Shown piece after piece: positions 44,904 to 53,259 of a DNA stretch of 64,000 nucleotides. The stretch lies in NCBI RefSeq assembly GCF_017798165.1, contig NZ_CP059068.1, positions 3,720,001-3,784,000 of the forward strand, given 5' to 3'. The first letter of the stretch is position 1. The number at the start of each line of letters is the position of its first letter. A model generated the notes under the pieces. That model saw only the letters and a list, made by a program, of their open reading frames with translations. It had not been told where the DNA came from and did no database searches. The position numbers and the translations under genes are program-made. The stretch is from Rhodoferax sp. AJA081-3. GTDB lineage: Bacteria; Pseudomonadota; Gammaproteobacteria; Burkholderiales; Burkholderiaceae_C.

Positions 44904-46148
44904 TTAAGTGTTTGGGTTTTCGATGAGCAGCGCCATGCCCTGGCCACCGCCCACACAGGCCGATGCAATGCCGTAGCGCAGACCACGGCGCCGCAGTTCA
45001 CGCGCCAGCGTCACGGTCAGGCGCACGCCGGTGGCGGCCAGCGGATGGCCTAGCGCGATGGCGCCGCCATTCACATTCAGCTTGTCGCGGTCCAGACCCA
45101 GTTCACGTTCCACCGCGATGGTTTGCGCGCCCTGCGCTTCGTTGATTTCAAACAGGTCGATGTCTGACAGCGCGAGCCCGCAGCGCTCCAGCAATGCGCG
45201 GATGGCGGGGGCCGGGCCTATGCCCATGGTCTCGGGTGGCACACCCACCGCTGCGGCACCGACCAGGCGGGCCAGCGGGGTAAGCTGGTGGCGTTGCACG
45301 TACGCGTCACTGGCCACCAGCGCGCCCACGGCGCCATCGACCAGGGCCGAGCTATTGCCGGCTGTCTGCACACCGCCCGCATACACAGGGCGCAGCTTGG
45401 CCAGCGCTTCTATAGGTGATGGCCGGGGGTGCGTGTCATGGTCCAACTGCTCCACCTTGCGCGGCAGTGCGATACCGCGTGTGGCGTAGCCTTCCAACGC
45501 AAAACTCTCGTTGGTCACCGGCACGATCTCGCCTGCGTGGAAGCCTTCGGCCTGGGCCTTCAGCGCACGCTCAAACGATTGGGCCGCATACGTGTCCACA
45601 TCGTTGCGGCTGATACCGTATTGGCGGGCCAGGTTCTCGGCAGTCTGGATCATCGTGACCGGACCGGCTGGGTCGTTCAAGGCCTCGATCAGAAAGTCCT
45701 TGAACTCCACCGGCGCGCCCAGCTTGAAGCCGCTGCGGTGGGTGTAGGCCGCAATCGGGTTGCGCGTCATGGACTCGGTGCCCACCACCAGCGCCAGCTC
45801 GGCATAACCCAGCGCAATCTGGTCGGCCGCCTGGCGGAACAGCTCAAAACCGGTGCCGCAAATGCGCTGCACCAGAATGGCCGGCACCGCCACCGGCACA
45901 GCGGCGTACAGGCCAATATGGCGCGGCAGCACAAAGGCGTCAAAGTCGGCCTGCGCCATGGAGCCGGTGATGACCGAGTCCACATCGGTGGCCGGCAGGC
46001 CACTGCGTTCAATGACGGCGCGCGCCACTTTGATGCCCATATCGGTGGGCGACACCGCGCCCAGGGCGCCGCAGTAGTCCACCATGGGGGTGCGAACACC
46101 ATCGACCAGCCAGGTATTCTGAAAACGTGCAGAGAAGTGTTGTGTCAT
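44904..46148 (-). CDS. thiolase (beta-ketoacyl-CoA thiolase)
   Basis: This protein of 414 residues has a complete thiolase catalytic set: Cys97 in VQRICGTGFE, His in GGAIALGHPLAATG, and the second Cys in ASACVGGGQGMA. It cleaves a 3-oxoacyl-CoA with CoA to give acetyl-CoA and a shortened acyl-CoA. In this context the substrate could be 4-hydroxybenzoylacetyl-CoA or vanilloylacetyl-CoA from hydroxycinnamate breakdown. It lies between the second thiolase and the CoA-transferase with gaps of 14 and 12 bases, in one operon. Confidence 0.9.
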   Translation of the reverse strand: MTQHFSARFQNTWLVDGVRTPMVDYCGALGAVSPTDMGIKVARAVIERSGLPATDVDSVITGSMAQADFDAFVLPRHIGLYAAVPVAVPAILVQRICGTGFELFRQAADQIALGYAELALVVGTESMTRNPIAAYTHRSGFKLGAPVEFKDFLIEALNDPAGPVTMIQTAENLARQYGISRNDVDTYAAQSFERALKAQAEGFHAGEIVPVTNESFALEGYATRGIALPRKVEQLDHDTHPRPSPIEALAKLRPVYAGGVQTAGNSSALVDGAVGALVASDAYVQRHQLTPLARLVGAAAVGVPPETMGIGPAPAIRALLERCGLALSDIDLFEINEAQGAQTIAVERELGLDRDKLNVNGGAIALGHPLAATGVRLTVTLARELRRRGLRYGIASACVGGGQGMALLIENPNT

Positions 46149-46162
46149 GGATCAAACCAGGT

Positions 46163-47368
46163 TTAGGCGCGCAAGGCGTCCGATACGCGCAGCACCGTGG
46201 CATACCCGCTGTCACCGGCCGCGCAGCCGGTGAACAGGCCGACCCCGCCGCCGCGCAACACCAGCTCTTCGATCAGCTCAATGATGGCGCGCATGCCGGT
46301 GGGCGCTTGGGGGTGGCCCCAGATGATGGAGCTGCCGTAGTTGTTCATGCGCTCCCATGCAAAACCGGTGTCGCGCGCCAGAGCGATGTCGTTCACGGCA
46401 AAGGGGTTGTGGGTCTTGATGGCATCCACCTGGGCAATGGTCAGCCCGGCTCGGTCGAGTGCGCGCAGCGCGGCGGGGGCGGGTGCCATCGGCATATATC
46501 CGGGTTCCACACGGGCCATGCCAAAGCTCAGGATTTCAATCTCAATGCCCTGGTTCTTCGATACCGCACGTGCCAGTTCACGCGTGGTCACAATGGCGCC
46601 GGCATTGCCGTCGGCCGGATGGGTTTGCCCGCCAAAGGTCACGGTGCCGTCTGGCTTGACCGGCTTGAGTTTGGCCAGGCCCTCGGCGGTGGTGGGGAAG
46701 ATGCCTTCGTCGGCGCTCAGCAGCCCGGTTTGTTTGCGGAATTTGGAATCTGACAGCGGCGCATCCACCATATAACGCTTCTGGAACGCGCGGTCGTTTT
46801 CCAGGGCCTGTTGGTATTGCTGGTAACGCCTGAGCTTGAGCTCGTGCTGCTCGGCAGTGCTGATGCCGTAGCGGCGTGCCACGTTTTCGCCGGTGTCCAG
46901 CATGGGGTTCTTGGCATAGGGGTCGTGCCCCATGTTGTCGGGTACCCAGTGTTCGGTGATGCCGTAACCGCCGGTGCCGGTGGCATCGGGGTAGTACACA
47001 ACAGGTCCGTTGGACTGGCGGTCGGCCATCACCAGCAGGGCGCAGCGGGCCGTGCCACACACCACCTCTTGCGCAGCCATCTGCAAGGCGCGCACGCTGG
47101 TGGCGCAGGCCTGCTGGATGGTGGGGCCGGTCACGCGGTCTATGCCCATCATGCCGGTCACATAGGGCAGGCCATAGAAGCTGCCCTTCTGCGGATTGGT
47201 CAGCCCCAGGATGGCCAGGTCCACCTGGTCCAGATCAAAACCACGCGCGGCCAGGGCCTGTTTGCCCACCTGCGCCGCCAGCGGCAACGCGTTCAGATTG
47301 GCCAGTGAACCCTGCCACTTGGCGAAGGGTGTGGACCAGTACATGCCGTAGGGAATAAACGCTTGCAT
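46163..47368 (-). CDS. divergent thiolase-family protein
   Basis: The start at 47368 (MQAFIPYGMYWSTPFAKWQG) has GGAGACAAGG; the extension to 47398 is not needed. Of 401 residues, the nucleophile Cys88 in IQQACATSVRALQ is conserved. The later motifs differ from normal thiolases: GHPQAPTG replaces GHPxGATG, and CAAGDSGYA replaces CxGGGxG. This is the pattern of a thiolase subgroup with altered substrate. It is the first leftward gene after the divergent promoter. A role in cleaving an aromatic beta-ketoacyl-CoA is inferred. Confidence 0.85.
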   Translation of the reverse strand: MQAFIPYGMYWSTPFAKWQGSLANLNALPLAAQVGKQALAARGFDLDQVDLAILGLTNPQKGSFYGLPYVTGMMGIDRVTGPTIQQACATSVRALQMAAQEVVCGTARCALLVMADRQSNGPVVYYPDATGTGGYGITEHWVPDNMGHDPYAKNPMLDTGENVARRYGISTAEQHELKLRRYQQYQQALENDRAFQKRYMVDAPLSDSKFRKQTGLLSADEGIFPTTAEGLAKLKPVKPDGTVTFGGQTHPADGNAGAIVTTRELARAVSKNQGIEIEILSFGMARVEPGYMPMAPAPAALRALDRAGLTIAQVDAIKTHNPFAVNDIALARDTGFAWERMNNYGSSIIWGHPQAPTGMRAIIELIEELVLRGGGVGLFTGCAAGDSGYATVLRVSDALRA

Positions 47369-47466
47369 TGCCTTGTCTCCTCTCATGAAAGTCTTCACAT
47401 TCGGGTGCCGGTTTGCAGGGCGGCGGGTGTGCCCTAGTACAAACCCTAGTTGCTTGCATTTCAGGT

Positions 47467-47499
47467 TGTCAATGCTGCAACTTGGTTATAGACTATAAC
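47467..47499. promoter_or_regulatory. divergent promoter region with MarR-type operator
   Basis: GTTATAG-A-CTATAAC (47485-47499) is a perfect 15-base dyad, about 30 bases upstream of the crotonase start. On the minus strand TTGACA at 47472-47467 could serve as a -35 for the thiolase operon. The dyad has the size and AT content of MarR operators, and a MarR gene ends the rightward operon. The 161-base gap has no gene. A tandem CCCTAG lies at 47432-47449. Confidence 0.75.
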
Positions 47500-47530
47500 T
47501 AAATTAATGTACCGAAGCAAGGAAATCCGA

Positions 47531-48316
47531 ATGTCTGCAACCCCCGTTTCCGCCGATCTGTCCGTCGAGATTGTTGGTGCCGTCGCCGTGGTGCGGCTCA
47601 CCCGCACGGCCAAGCGCAACGCTGTCAACGACGCGTTGGTGCTGGACCTGCGCCGGGTGTTTGAGAGCCTTGGTCCCGAGGTCAAAGCGGCCGTGGTGGA
47701 TGGCGATGGTGACCACTTTTGCGCCGGGCTGGACCTGAGTGAGTTGAGCGAGCGCGACGCACTGCAAGGCCTGCACCACTCGCGCATGTGGCACAAGGCA
47801 TTGGACGCGGTGCAGTTCGGCCCGGTGCCGGTCATCGCCGCGCTGCATGGGGCAGTGGTAGGTGGTGGCCTGGAGTTGGCCAGCGCCTGCCACATCCGTG
47901 TGGCCGATACCACCGCCTTTTATGCCTTGCCCGAAGGCTCGCGTGGCATTTTTGTCGGCGGCGGTGGTTCGGTGCGGGTGCCGCGTCTGATTGGTGTGGC
48001 CCGCATGACCGACATGATGCTGACCGGCCGCGTCTACAACGCCGAAGACGGCGAGCGTGCCGGTTTTGCGCAGTACCTGGTGGCCAAAGGCCAGGCATTT
48101 GCCAAAGCTATGGAGCTTGCTGAAAAGGTGGCGCAAAACGCACCGGCCACCAACTACGCGCTGACCCATGTGTTGCCCCGCATCGCCGACCAAACAGCCG
48201 ACCATGGCCTGATGACCGAATCGCTAATGGCTGCCATTGCGCAATCGGCGCCCGAGGCCAAGGAACGCGTGCGGGCCTTTCTGGAAGGCCGCGCGGCCAA
48301 GGTGCAAAAAGACTGA
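47531..48316 (+). CDS. crotonase/enoyl-CoA hydratase family protein
   Basis: The start at 47531 (MSATPVSADLSVEIVG) has AAGGAAA upstream. The 261-residue protein has the oxyanion-hole block ALHGAVVGGGLELASACH and a catalytic-type Glu in ALPEGSRGIFVGGGGS. It differs from the well known feruloyl-CoA hydratase/lyase Ech, which has a different C-terminal half. It should hydrate the double bond of a cinnamoyl-CoA produced by the next gene, 31 bases downstream. It is the first gene of the eight-gene rightward operon. Confidence 0.87.
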   Translation: MSATPVSADLSVEIVGAVAVVRLTRTAKRNAVNDALVLDLRRVFESLGPEVKAAVVDGDGDHFCAGLDLSELSERDALQGLHHSRMWHKALDAVQFGPVPVIAALHGAVVGGGLELASACHIRVADTTAFYALPEGSRGIFVGGGGSVRVPRLIGVARMTDMMLTGRVYNAEDGERAGFAQYLVAKGQAFAKAMELAEKVAQNAPATNYALTHVLPRIADQTADHGLMTESLMAAIAQSAPEAKERVRAFLEGRAAKVQKD

Positions 48317-48347
48317 GCGGGGACGGCACGCGCACGAGGAGAACCGC

Positions 48348-50237
48348 ATGACCACCATCACAAACACAGAACCCAGATACCGCCCCATGCGTTTTGGCGT
48401 GACCCGCGTGGTGTTGCGCGAAGGCAGTCAACCGGGCGTACGTTACCTGCGCGCCGAAGCACCGTTGCTGGCGTATGCACACACCATGGGTGAACGCCTG
48501 GTGCACTGGGCCCAGGCCACGCCAGACCGCACCCTGTTCGCCCACCGCACGCGCAATGCCGACGGCAGCACGGGGGACTGGCAGCACCTGAGTTTTGCCC
48601 AGGCATTGGATGGCGCACGCCGCATCGGCCAGGCTTTGCTGGACCGCAAGCTCAGCGTGGACCGCCCGGTGGTCATCTTGAGCGACAACGACTTGCAACA
48701 CGCGCTGCTGGCCCTGGCGTGTATCTACGTAGGCATACCCTATTGCTCCACGTCCCCGGCGTATTCCACGGTCAGCACCGACCACGGCAAGCTCAAACAC
48801 GTGATGGCCACATTGACGCCGGGCCTGGTGTTTGCCAGCGACGGCCAGCGTTTTGGTCCGGCCATCGCAGCTGCCGTTCCCGCTGATTGCGAGGTTACTC
48901 TCAATTCAATAGCGGGTTATGTCCATACTACGGGGGCAACAAGCACATTTGACCAATTACTTGCCACCCAGGCCACCCCTGCGGTGGACCAGGCCTTTGG
49001 CCGCACGGGGCCGGACAGTATTGCCAAGTTTTTGTTTACCTCGGGCTCCACCAAGCTACCTAAGGCCGTCGTCAATACCCACCGCATGTGGTGCGCCAAC
49101 CAGCAACAGATGCGCCAGTCCCTGACGCCGCTGGTGGAAGACCCGCTGGTGCTGGTGGACTGGCTGCCGTGGAACCACACCTTTGGCGGCAACCACAACT
49201 TTGGCATGGTGCTCTATAACGGCGGCACGCTGTACATCGACGATGGCAAGCCCACCCCGGCGCTGATGGCCGAGACGCTGCGCAACCTGCGCGAGGTTGC
49301 ACCCACGGTCTACTTCAATGTACCCACGGGTTTTGAAGCCATCGCCGATGCGATGAAAACCGACGACGTCTTGCGCAAGAACCTGTTGAGCCGGGTCCGC
49401 ATGTTCTTTTATGCCGCCGCGGCCTTGTCGCAACCCATCTGGGATGCGCTGCATGAGGCCCAGGAGCGCGAAATCGGCGAACGCATCACCATGTGTACGG
49501 GTTTGGGCATGACCGAGTCCGGCCCCTTTGCTTTGTCGGTCAACCGTGCCAAGGTCAAGGCCGGCGACCTGGGTGTGCCCACACCGGGGCTGGAGGTCAA
49601 GCTGGTAGATGTGGATGGCAAGACCGAGGTGCGTTACAAAGGTCCCAACGTCACGCCCGGCTACTGGCGCAGCCCCGAGGCCACCCAACAAGCCTTTGAC
49701 GACGAGGGCTACTTTTGCAGCGGCGATGCCGTCACCTGGATAGATGCCGACGATGTGCACCAAGGCCTGCGGTTTGACGGGCGTATTGCCGAAGACTTCA
49801 AGCTCAGCACCGGCACCTTTGTCAGCGTGGGGCCGATGCGCAGCAAGATCATTGCCGCTGCTGCGCCCTATGTGCAAGACGTGGTGATCACCGGCCTGAA
49901 CTGCAAGGAAGTGGGGGCCATGGTGTTCCCAAGCAACGAGGTGCGCAAACTCTCGGGGCTGGGCGCAGCGGCGACTATGGAGGCTGTGGTGGCCAGCGCG
50001 CCGGTGCAGGCACATTTTCAGCGTGTGGTGAATGACCTGGCCAAAACCGCAACCGGCAGCGCCAGCCGCATTGCGCGCCTGATCCTGCTGGCCGAGCCGC
50101 CGTCGAGTGACCGCGGCGAAATCACCGACAAGGGTTCCATCAACCAACGGGCTGTGCTCCAGCACCGCGAAGCCTTGGTCAATACGCTGCATGACGGCAG
50201 TGCAGCCCACATCATCAAACCGGAGAAAGCACAATGA
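48348..50237 (+). CDS. fcs: feruloyl-CoA synthase
   Basis: This adenylate-forming enzyme of 629 residues activates ferulate, p-coumarate or caffeate with ATP and CoA. The P-loop is FLFTSGSTKLPKAVVNTH near residue 229, with Lys where most ligases have Gly; this variant is, as I recall, usual in Fcs. Further motifs are WLPWNHTFGG, the MCTGLGMTESGP block and VRYKGPNVTPGYWR. AGGAGAA precedes the start. Residues about 183-203 (VTLNSIAGYVHTTGATST) are encoded by AT-rich DNA resembling the intergenic repeat. The gene overlaps the SDR start by 4 bases. Confidence 0.92.
   Translation: MTTITNTEPRYRPMRFGVTRVVLREGSQPGVRYLRAEAPLLAYAHTMGERLVHWAQATPDRTLFAHRTRNADGSTGDWQHLSFAQALDGARRIGQALLDRKLSVDRPVVILSDNDLQHALLALACIYVGIPYCSTSPAYSTVSTDHGKLKHVMATLTPGLVFASDGQRFGPAIAAAVPADCEVTLNSIAGYVHTTGATSTFDQLLATQATPAVDQAFGRTGPDSIAKFLFTSGSTKLPKAVVNTHRMWCANQQQMRQSLTPLVEDPLVLVDWLPWNHTFGGNHNFGMVLYNGGTLYIDDGKPTPALMAETLRNLREVAPTVYFNVPTGFEAIADAMKTDDVLRKNLLSRVRMFFYAAAALSQPIWDALHEAQEREIGERITMCTGLGMTESGPFALSVNRAKVKAGDLGVPTPGLEVKLVDVDGKTEVRYKGPNVTPGYWRSPEATQQAFDDEGYFCSGDAVTWIDADDVHQGLRFDGRIAEDFKLSTGTFVSVGPMRSKIIAAAAPYVQDVVITGLNCKEVGAMVFPSNEVRKLSGLGAAATMEAVVASAPVQAHFQRVVNDLAKTATGSASRIARLILLAEPPSSDRGEITDKGSINQRAVLQHREALVNTLHDGSAAHIIKPEKAQ
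48901..48945 (-). repeat. diverged palindromic repeat inside fcs, copy F
   Basis: Read on the minus strand the segment gives GCCCCCGTAGTATGGACATA and then ACCCGCTATTGAATTGAGAG. The first nine bases and the CCGCTATT block match copy B at 13613 in the same order and spacing. It is in frame, so the protein reads through it. It is more AT-rich than the surrounding coding DNA. The match is partial and read by eye. Confidence 0.55.
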
Positions 50238-51019
50238 ACATCCAAGGACATGCCGCATTGGTCACCGGCGCCGCGTCGGGCCTGGGCGAAGCCACCGCAC
50301 GTGAGTTGGCCCGCCTGGGCGCCAAGGTTGCGGTGCTGGACGTCAACATGGCGCTGGCGGAAAAGGTCGCCGCTGATATTGGCGCGCAATTTGGAAACGG
50401 CTGCGCCGTGGCTTGCCAATGCGACATCACCAATACCGAGAGTGTGAGCGCGGCAATTGCCAAGGCCACGGCGGCCCATGGCACGGCGCGTGTGCTGATG
50501 AATGTGGCCGGTATCGGCAGCGCCAAACGCATCGTGCAAAAAGACGGCTCGGCCGCGCCGCTGGAAGATTTTGTACGCGTGGTCAATGTGAACCTGATTG
50601 GCGCCTACAACGTCAGCCGCCTGTTTGCCGCCGCCTGCGCGCACTTGGACCGCCTGGAAGATGGCGAACGCGGCGTGTTGATGTTCACCGCGTCGGTGGC
50701 TGCCTTTGATGGCCAGGTCGGCCAGCAGGCCTATAGCGCTTCCAAAGGGTGGTTGGTCGGCATGACGCTGCCCATGGCGCGCGACTTGGCACAACATGGT
50801 ATCCGCGTCTGCACCGTGGCACCGGGCCTCTTTGCCACACCGCTGATGCAGCAGTTGCCCGAGGCCGTGCAAGCCTCTTTGGCGGCGAGTATTCCGTTCC
50901 CACAACGCTTGGGCAAGCCGCAAGAGTTTGCCGAATTGGCCGCACACATCGTCAGCAATGGCCACTTGAACGGCGAAGTGATTCGCCTGGATGGCGCCTT
51001 GCGCATGGCGCCCCGTTGA
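50234..51019 (+). CDS. 3-hydroxyacyl-CoA dehydrogenase-type SDR
   Basis: This SDR of 261 residues is of the HSD10-like (type II 3-hydroxyacyl-CoA dehydrogenase) group. It has TGAASGLGEATA, NVAGIGSAKRIV, QQAYSASKGWLVG with the catalytic Tyr and Lys, and VAPGLFATPLMQQLPE. It should oxidise the 3-hydroxyacyl-CoA made by the crotonase to the 3-oxo form cleaved by the thiolases. Its ATG overlaps the stop of fcs (ATGA), so translation is coupled. Confidence 0.88.
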   Translation: MNIQGHAALVTGAASGLGEATARELARLGAKVAVLDVNMALAEKVAADIGAQFGNGCAVACQCDITNTESVSAAIAKATAAHGTARVLMNVAGIGSAKRIVQKDGSAAPLEDFVRVVNVNLIGAYNVSRLFAAACAHLDRLEDGERGVLMFTASVAAFDGQVGQQAYSASKGWLVGMTLPMARDLAQHGIRVCTVAPGLFATPLMQQLPEAVQASLAASIPFPQRLGKPQEFAELAAHIVSNGHLNGEVIRLDGALRMAPR

Positions 51020-51070
51020 TCCAACATCTGATTCCTGTACCGCGCTAACCAAACCAAAAGGAGACATCGT

Positions 51071-52204
51071 ATGAGCCCCAAGAAATCCCTGATCGCTGCA
51101 GCCGCCACGCTGGTCATAACCGGCGCGGCGCTGGCCGACATCACCATTGGAGTCAGTCTGCCACTGACAGGCCCAGCCTCGGGCCTGGGCATTCCGGTGG
51201 GCAACCAGATCAAGCTCTGGCCCACTTCCATAGCGGGTGAAAAAGTCAAGATCATTGTGCTGGACGATGCCACCGACCCCACCAACGGTGTCAAAAACGC
51301 CAAGCGGTTTGTGACCGATGACAAGGTGGATGTCATGCTCGGATCGGTTGCAACGCCGGTTGCCATTCCTATGGCCGCAGTCGCCGCCGAGGCCGAAACC
51401 GTGCAACTGGCGTTTTCGCCCATGCAGTTGCCACCGGGTAAAGACGGCTGGACCTTCCGTATGCCACAGTCCACTCCCGTCATGGCGCATGCCATTGTTG
51501 GCCTGATGAAAAAGCAGGGCATCAAGACAGTGGGATTTCTGGGCTACACCGATGCCTATGGTGAGAGCTGGCTGAAAGACTTCACGACCGAGGCGGACAA
51601 GAACGGCATCAAGGTGATCGCCACCGAGCGTTTCGCCCGGTCGGATACCAGTGTCACCGCGCAGGCCTTGAAACTGGTCGCCGCCAACCCCGATGCCATG
51701 CTGGTGGTGGCGTCGGGCAGTGGTGCCGCCATGCCCCACATGGCGGTGGTCGAGCGCGGCTTCAAAGGCAAGATTTACCAGACCCACGCTGCCGCCTCGC
51801 GGGACCTGATGCGGGTGGGCGGTAAAGATGTGGAGGGTGCGTTTGTGGTGTCCGGCCCGGCGGTGATTGCCGAGCAACTGCCCGACAGCCACCCGTCCAA
51901 GACCCTGGCGATCCAGTATGTGCAGCAGTATGAAAAGGCCTACGGTGTCGGCTCGCGCAACCAGTTTGCAGCGCACGGATTTGACGCGTTGCTGGTGCTG
52001 GAAAAGGCCGTGCCCCTGGCATTGAAGGCGGGCAAGCCTGGCACCAAGGAGTTCCGTGCCGGATTGCGCACGGCCCTGGAGACCATGGGCCGCACCGTGG
52101 TGTCTCACGGGGTGCTGAACTGGACCAAGGATGACCACTGGGGCTTCACGCTGGAGACCGGTGTGATGCTGAAGGTGGTCAATGGCGACTGGAAAGTAGA
52201 GTAA
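51071..52204 (+). CDS. Liv-type periplasmic binding protein of the aromatic-acid operon
   Basis: This protein of 377 residues has a signal peptide ending GAALADI and a mature start TIGVSLPLTGPASGLGIP. It is clearly related to the orphan binding protein at 29632 (shared LWP-S/E-IAGEKVKIIVLDD and YQTHAAASRDLMRVGGK patterns). AAAGGAGAC precedes the start. It is followed by LivH-, LivM/G- and LivF-type genes and lies in the same operon as fcs, so hydroxycinnamates are likely ligands by context. Confidence 0.9.
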   Translation: MSPKKSLIAAAATLVITGAALADITIGVSLPLTGPASGLGIPVGNQIKLWPTSIAGEKVKIIVLDDATDPTNGVKNAKRFVTDDKVDVMLGSVATPVAIPMAAVAAEAETVQLAFSPMQLPPGKDGWTFRMPQSTPVMAHAIVGLMKKQGIKTVGFLGYTDAYGESWLKDFTTEADKNGIKVIATERFARSDTSVTAQALKLVAANPDAMLVVASGSGAAMPHMAVVERGFKGKIYQTHAAASRDLMRVGGKDVEGAFVVSGPAVIAEQLPDSHPSKTLAIQYVQQYEKAYGVGSRNQFAAHGFDALLVLEKAVPLALKAGKPGTKEFRAGLRTALETMGRTVVSHGVLNWTKDDHWGFTLETGVMLKVVNGDWKVE

Positions 52205-52220
52205 CTTTTAAGGCTTATCC

Positions 52221-53258
52221 ATGGACTTCTCCATCGTCAGCATCCTGATGCTGGACGGCATCACCAACGCTGCCGTTTACGCGCTGCTGGGCCTGGCCAC
52301 CGTGCTGGTGTTCAGCGTCACGCGTGTCATCTTTATCCCGCAGGGGGAGTTTGTGGCCTATGGTGCGCTGACGCTGGCCATCTTCCGCACCGGCCAGGTG
52401 CCTGGCACCGTGTGGTTGTTGCTGATCATGGCGGCTTTGGCGGCTGCCATGGATGTGCACCAGCGTTGGTTACACACGCGCCTCGCCGCGCAGGCGGTCA
52501 CGGCGGGCTTGCGCACGCTGGCCGTGCCGTTGGTGGTGGCGGGCCTGTCCATCTGGGCGGCGCCGCTCAACCCGCCGCTGCTGGTGCAGGCGGTGTTGAC
52601 GGTGGCCATCGTCACCGCCTTTGGTCCACTGGTGTACCGCGTGGCCTACCAGTCGCTGGCTGATGCCAGTTCGCTGGTGCTGCTGATCGTGTCGGTGGGC
52701 GTGCACTTTGCGATGACCGGCCTGGGTTTGTTGTTCTTTGGTGCAGAGGGGTTTCGCAACCCGTCGTTCTGGGATGCGCGTTTCAGCGTGGGGCCGCTGT
52801 CCGTCAGCGGGCAGGCCATCATCATTTTTGGCGTGTCTCTGGCGCTGATCGTGCTGCTGTGGCAATTTTTCAGCCGCACCTTGTATGGCAAGGCCTTGCA
52901 GGCCACGGCGGTCAACCGTCTGGGCGCGCGGCTGATGGGTATATCGACACACGGCGCGGGGCAGACCACGTTTGCAATGGCGGCCTTGATAGGTGCGTTG
53001 TCGGGTCTGTTGATTGGCCCCACCACCACGGTGTTTTATGACTCGGGCTTTCTGATCGGTCTCAAGGGTTTTGTAGCCGCCGTCATGGGCGGGCTGCACA
53101 GCTACCCGCTGGCCGCAGTGGGCGCGCTGTTTGTGGGGCTGGTGGAAGCCTTTGGCTCCTTTTGGGCCAGTGCATTTAAAGAGGTGATTGTGTTTACGCT
53201 GGTTTTGCCCATTCTGTTGTGGCGCTCGGTGGCTGGTGGCCACGATGAGGAGCATTGA
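52221..53258 (+). CDS. Liv-type ABC permease (LivH family)
   Basis: This hydrophobic protein of 345 residues is longer than the LivH at 10219. The N-terminal LDGITNAAVYALLGLATVLV is typical. A mid-protein block (FEGFRNPSFW-like GAEGFRNPSFWDARF) is followed by GISTHGAGQTTFAMAALIGA, the coupling region. It forms the membrane channel with the permease half of the next product. It begins 16 bases after the binding protein gene and its stop is 1 base before the next start. Confidence 0.9.
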   Translation: MDFSIVSILMLDGITNAAVYALLGLATVLVFSVTRVIFIPQGEFVAYGALTLAIFRTGQVPGTVWLLLIMAALAAAMDVHQRWLHTRLAAQAVTAGLRTLAVPLVVAGLSIWAAPLNPPLLVQAVLTVAIVTAFGPLVYRVAYQSLADASSLVLLIVSVGVHFAMTGLGLLFFGAEGFRNPSFWDARFSVGPLSVSGQAIIIFGVSLALIVLLWQFFSRTLYGKALQATAVNRLGARLMGISTHGAGQTTFAMAALIGALSGLLIGPTTTVFYDSGFLIGLKGFVAAVMGGLHSYPLAAVGALFVGLVEAFGSFWASAFKEVIVFTLVLPILLWRSVAGGHDEEH

Positions 53259-53259
53259 A

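Noticed and set aside
47531..48316. Classical feruloyl-CoA hydratase/lyase (ech)
   Set aside because: The crotonase signature is present, but the C-terminal half does not follow Ech as I know it, and the operon carries SDR and thiolase genes for a beta-oxidation-like route. The general crotonase label is safer.
50018..52138. 706-codon open frame on the minus strand across fcs, SDR and binding protein genes
   Set aside because: It lies antisense to three recognised genes and is rich in His, Gln, Arg and Gly with no family motif, as expected from codon bias in GC-rich DNA.
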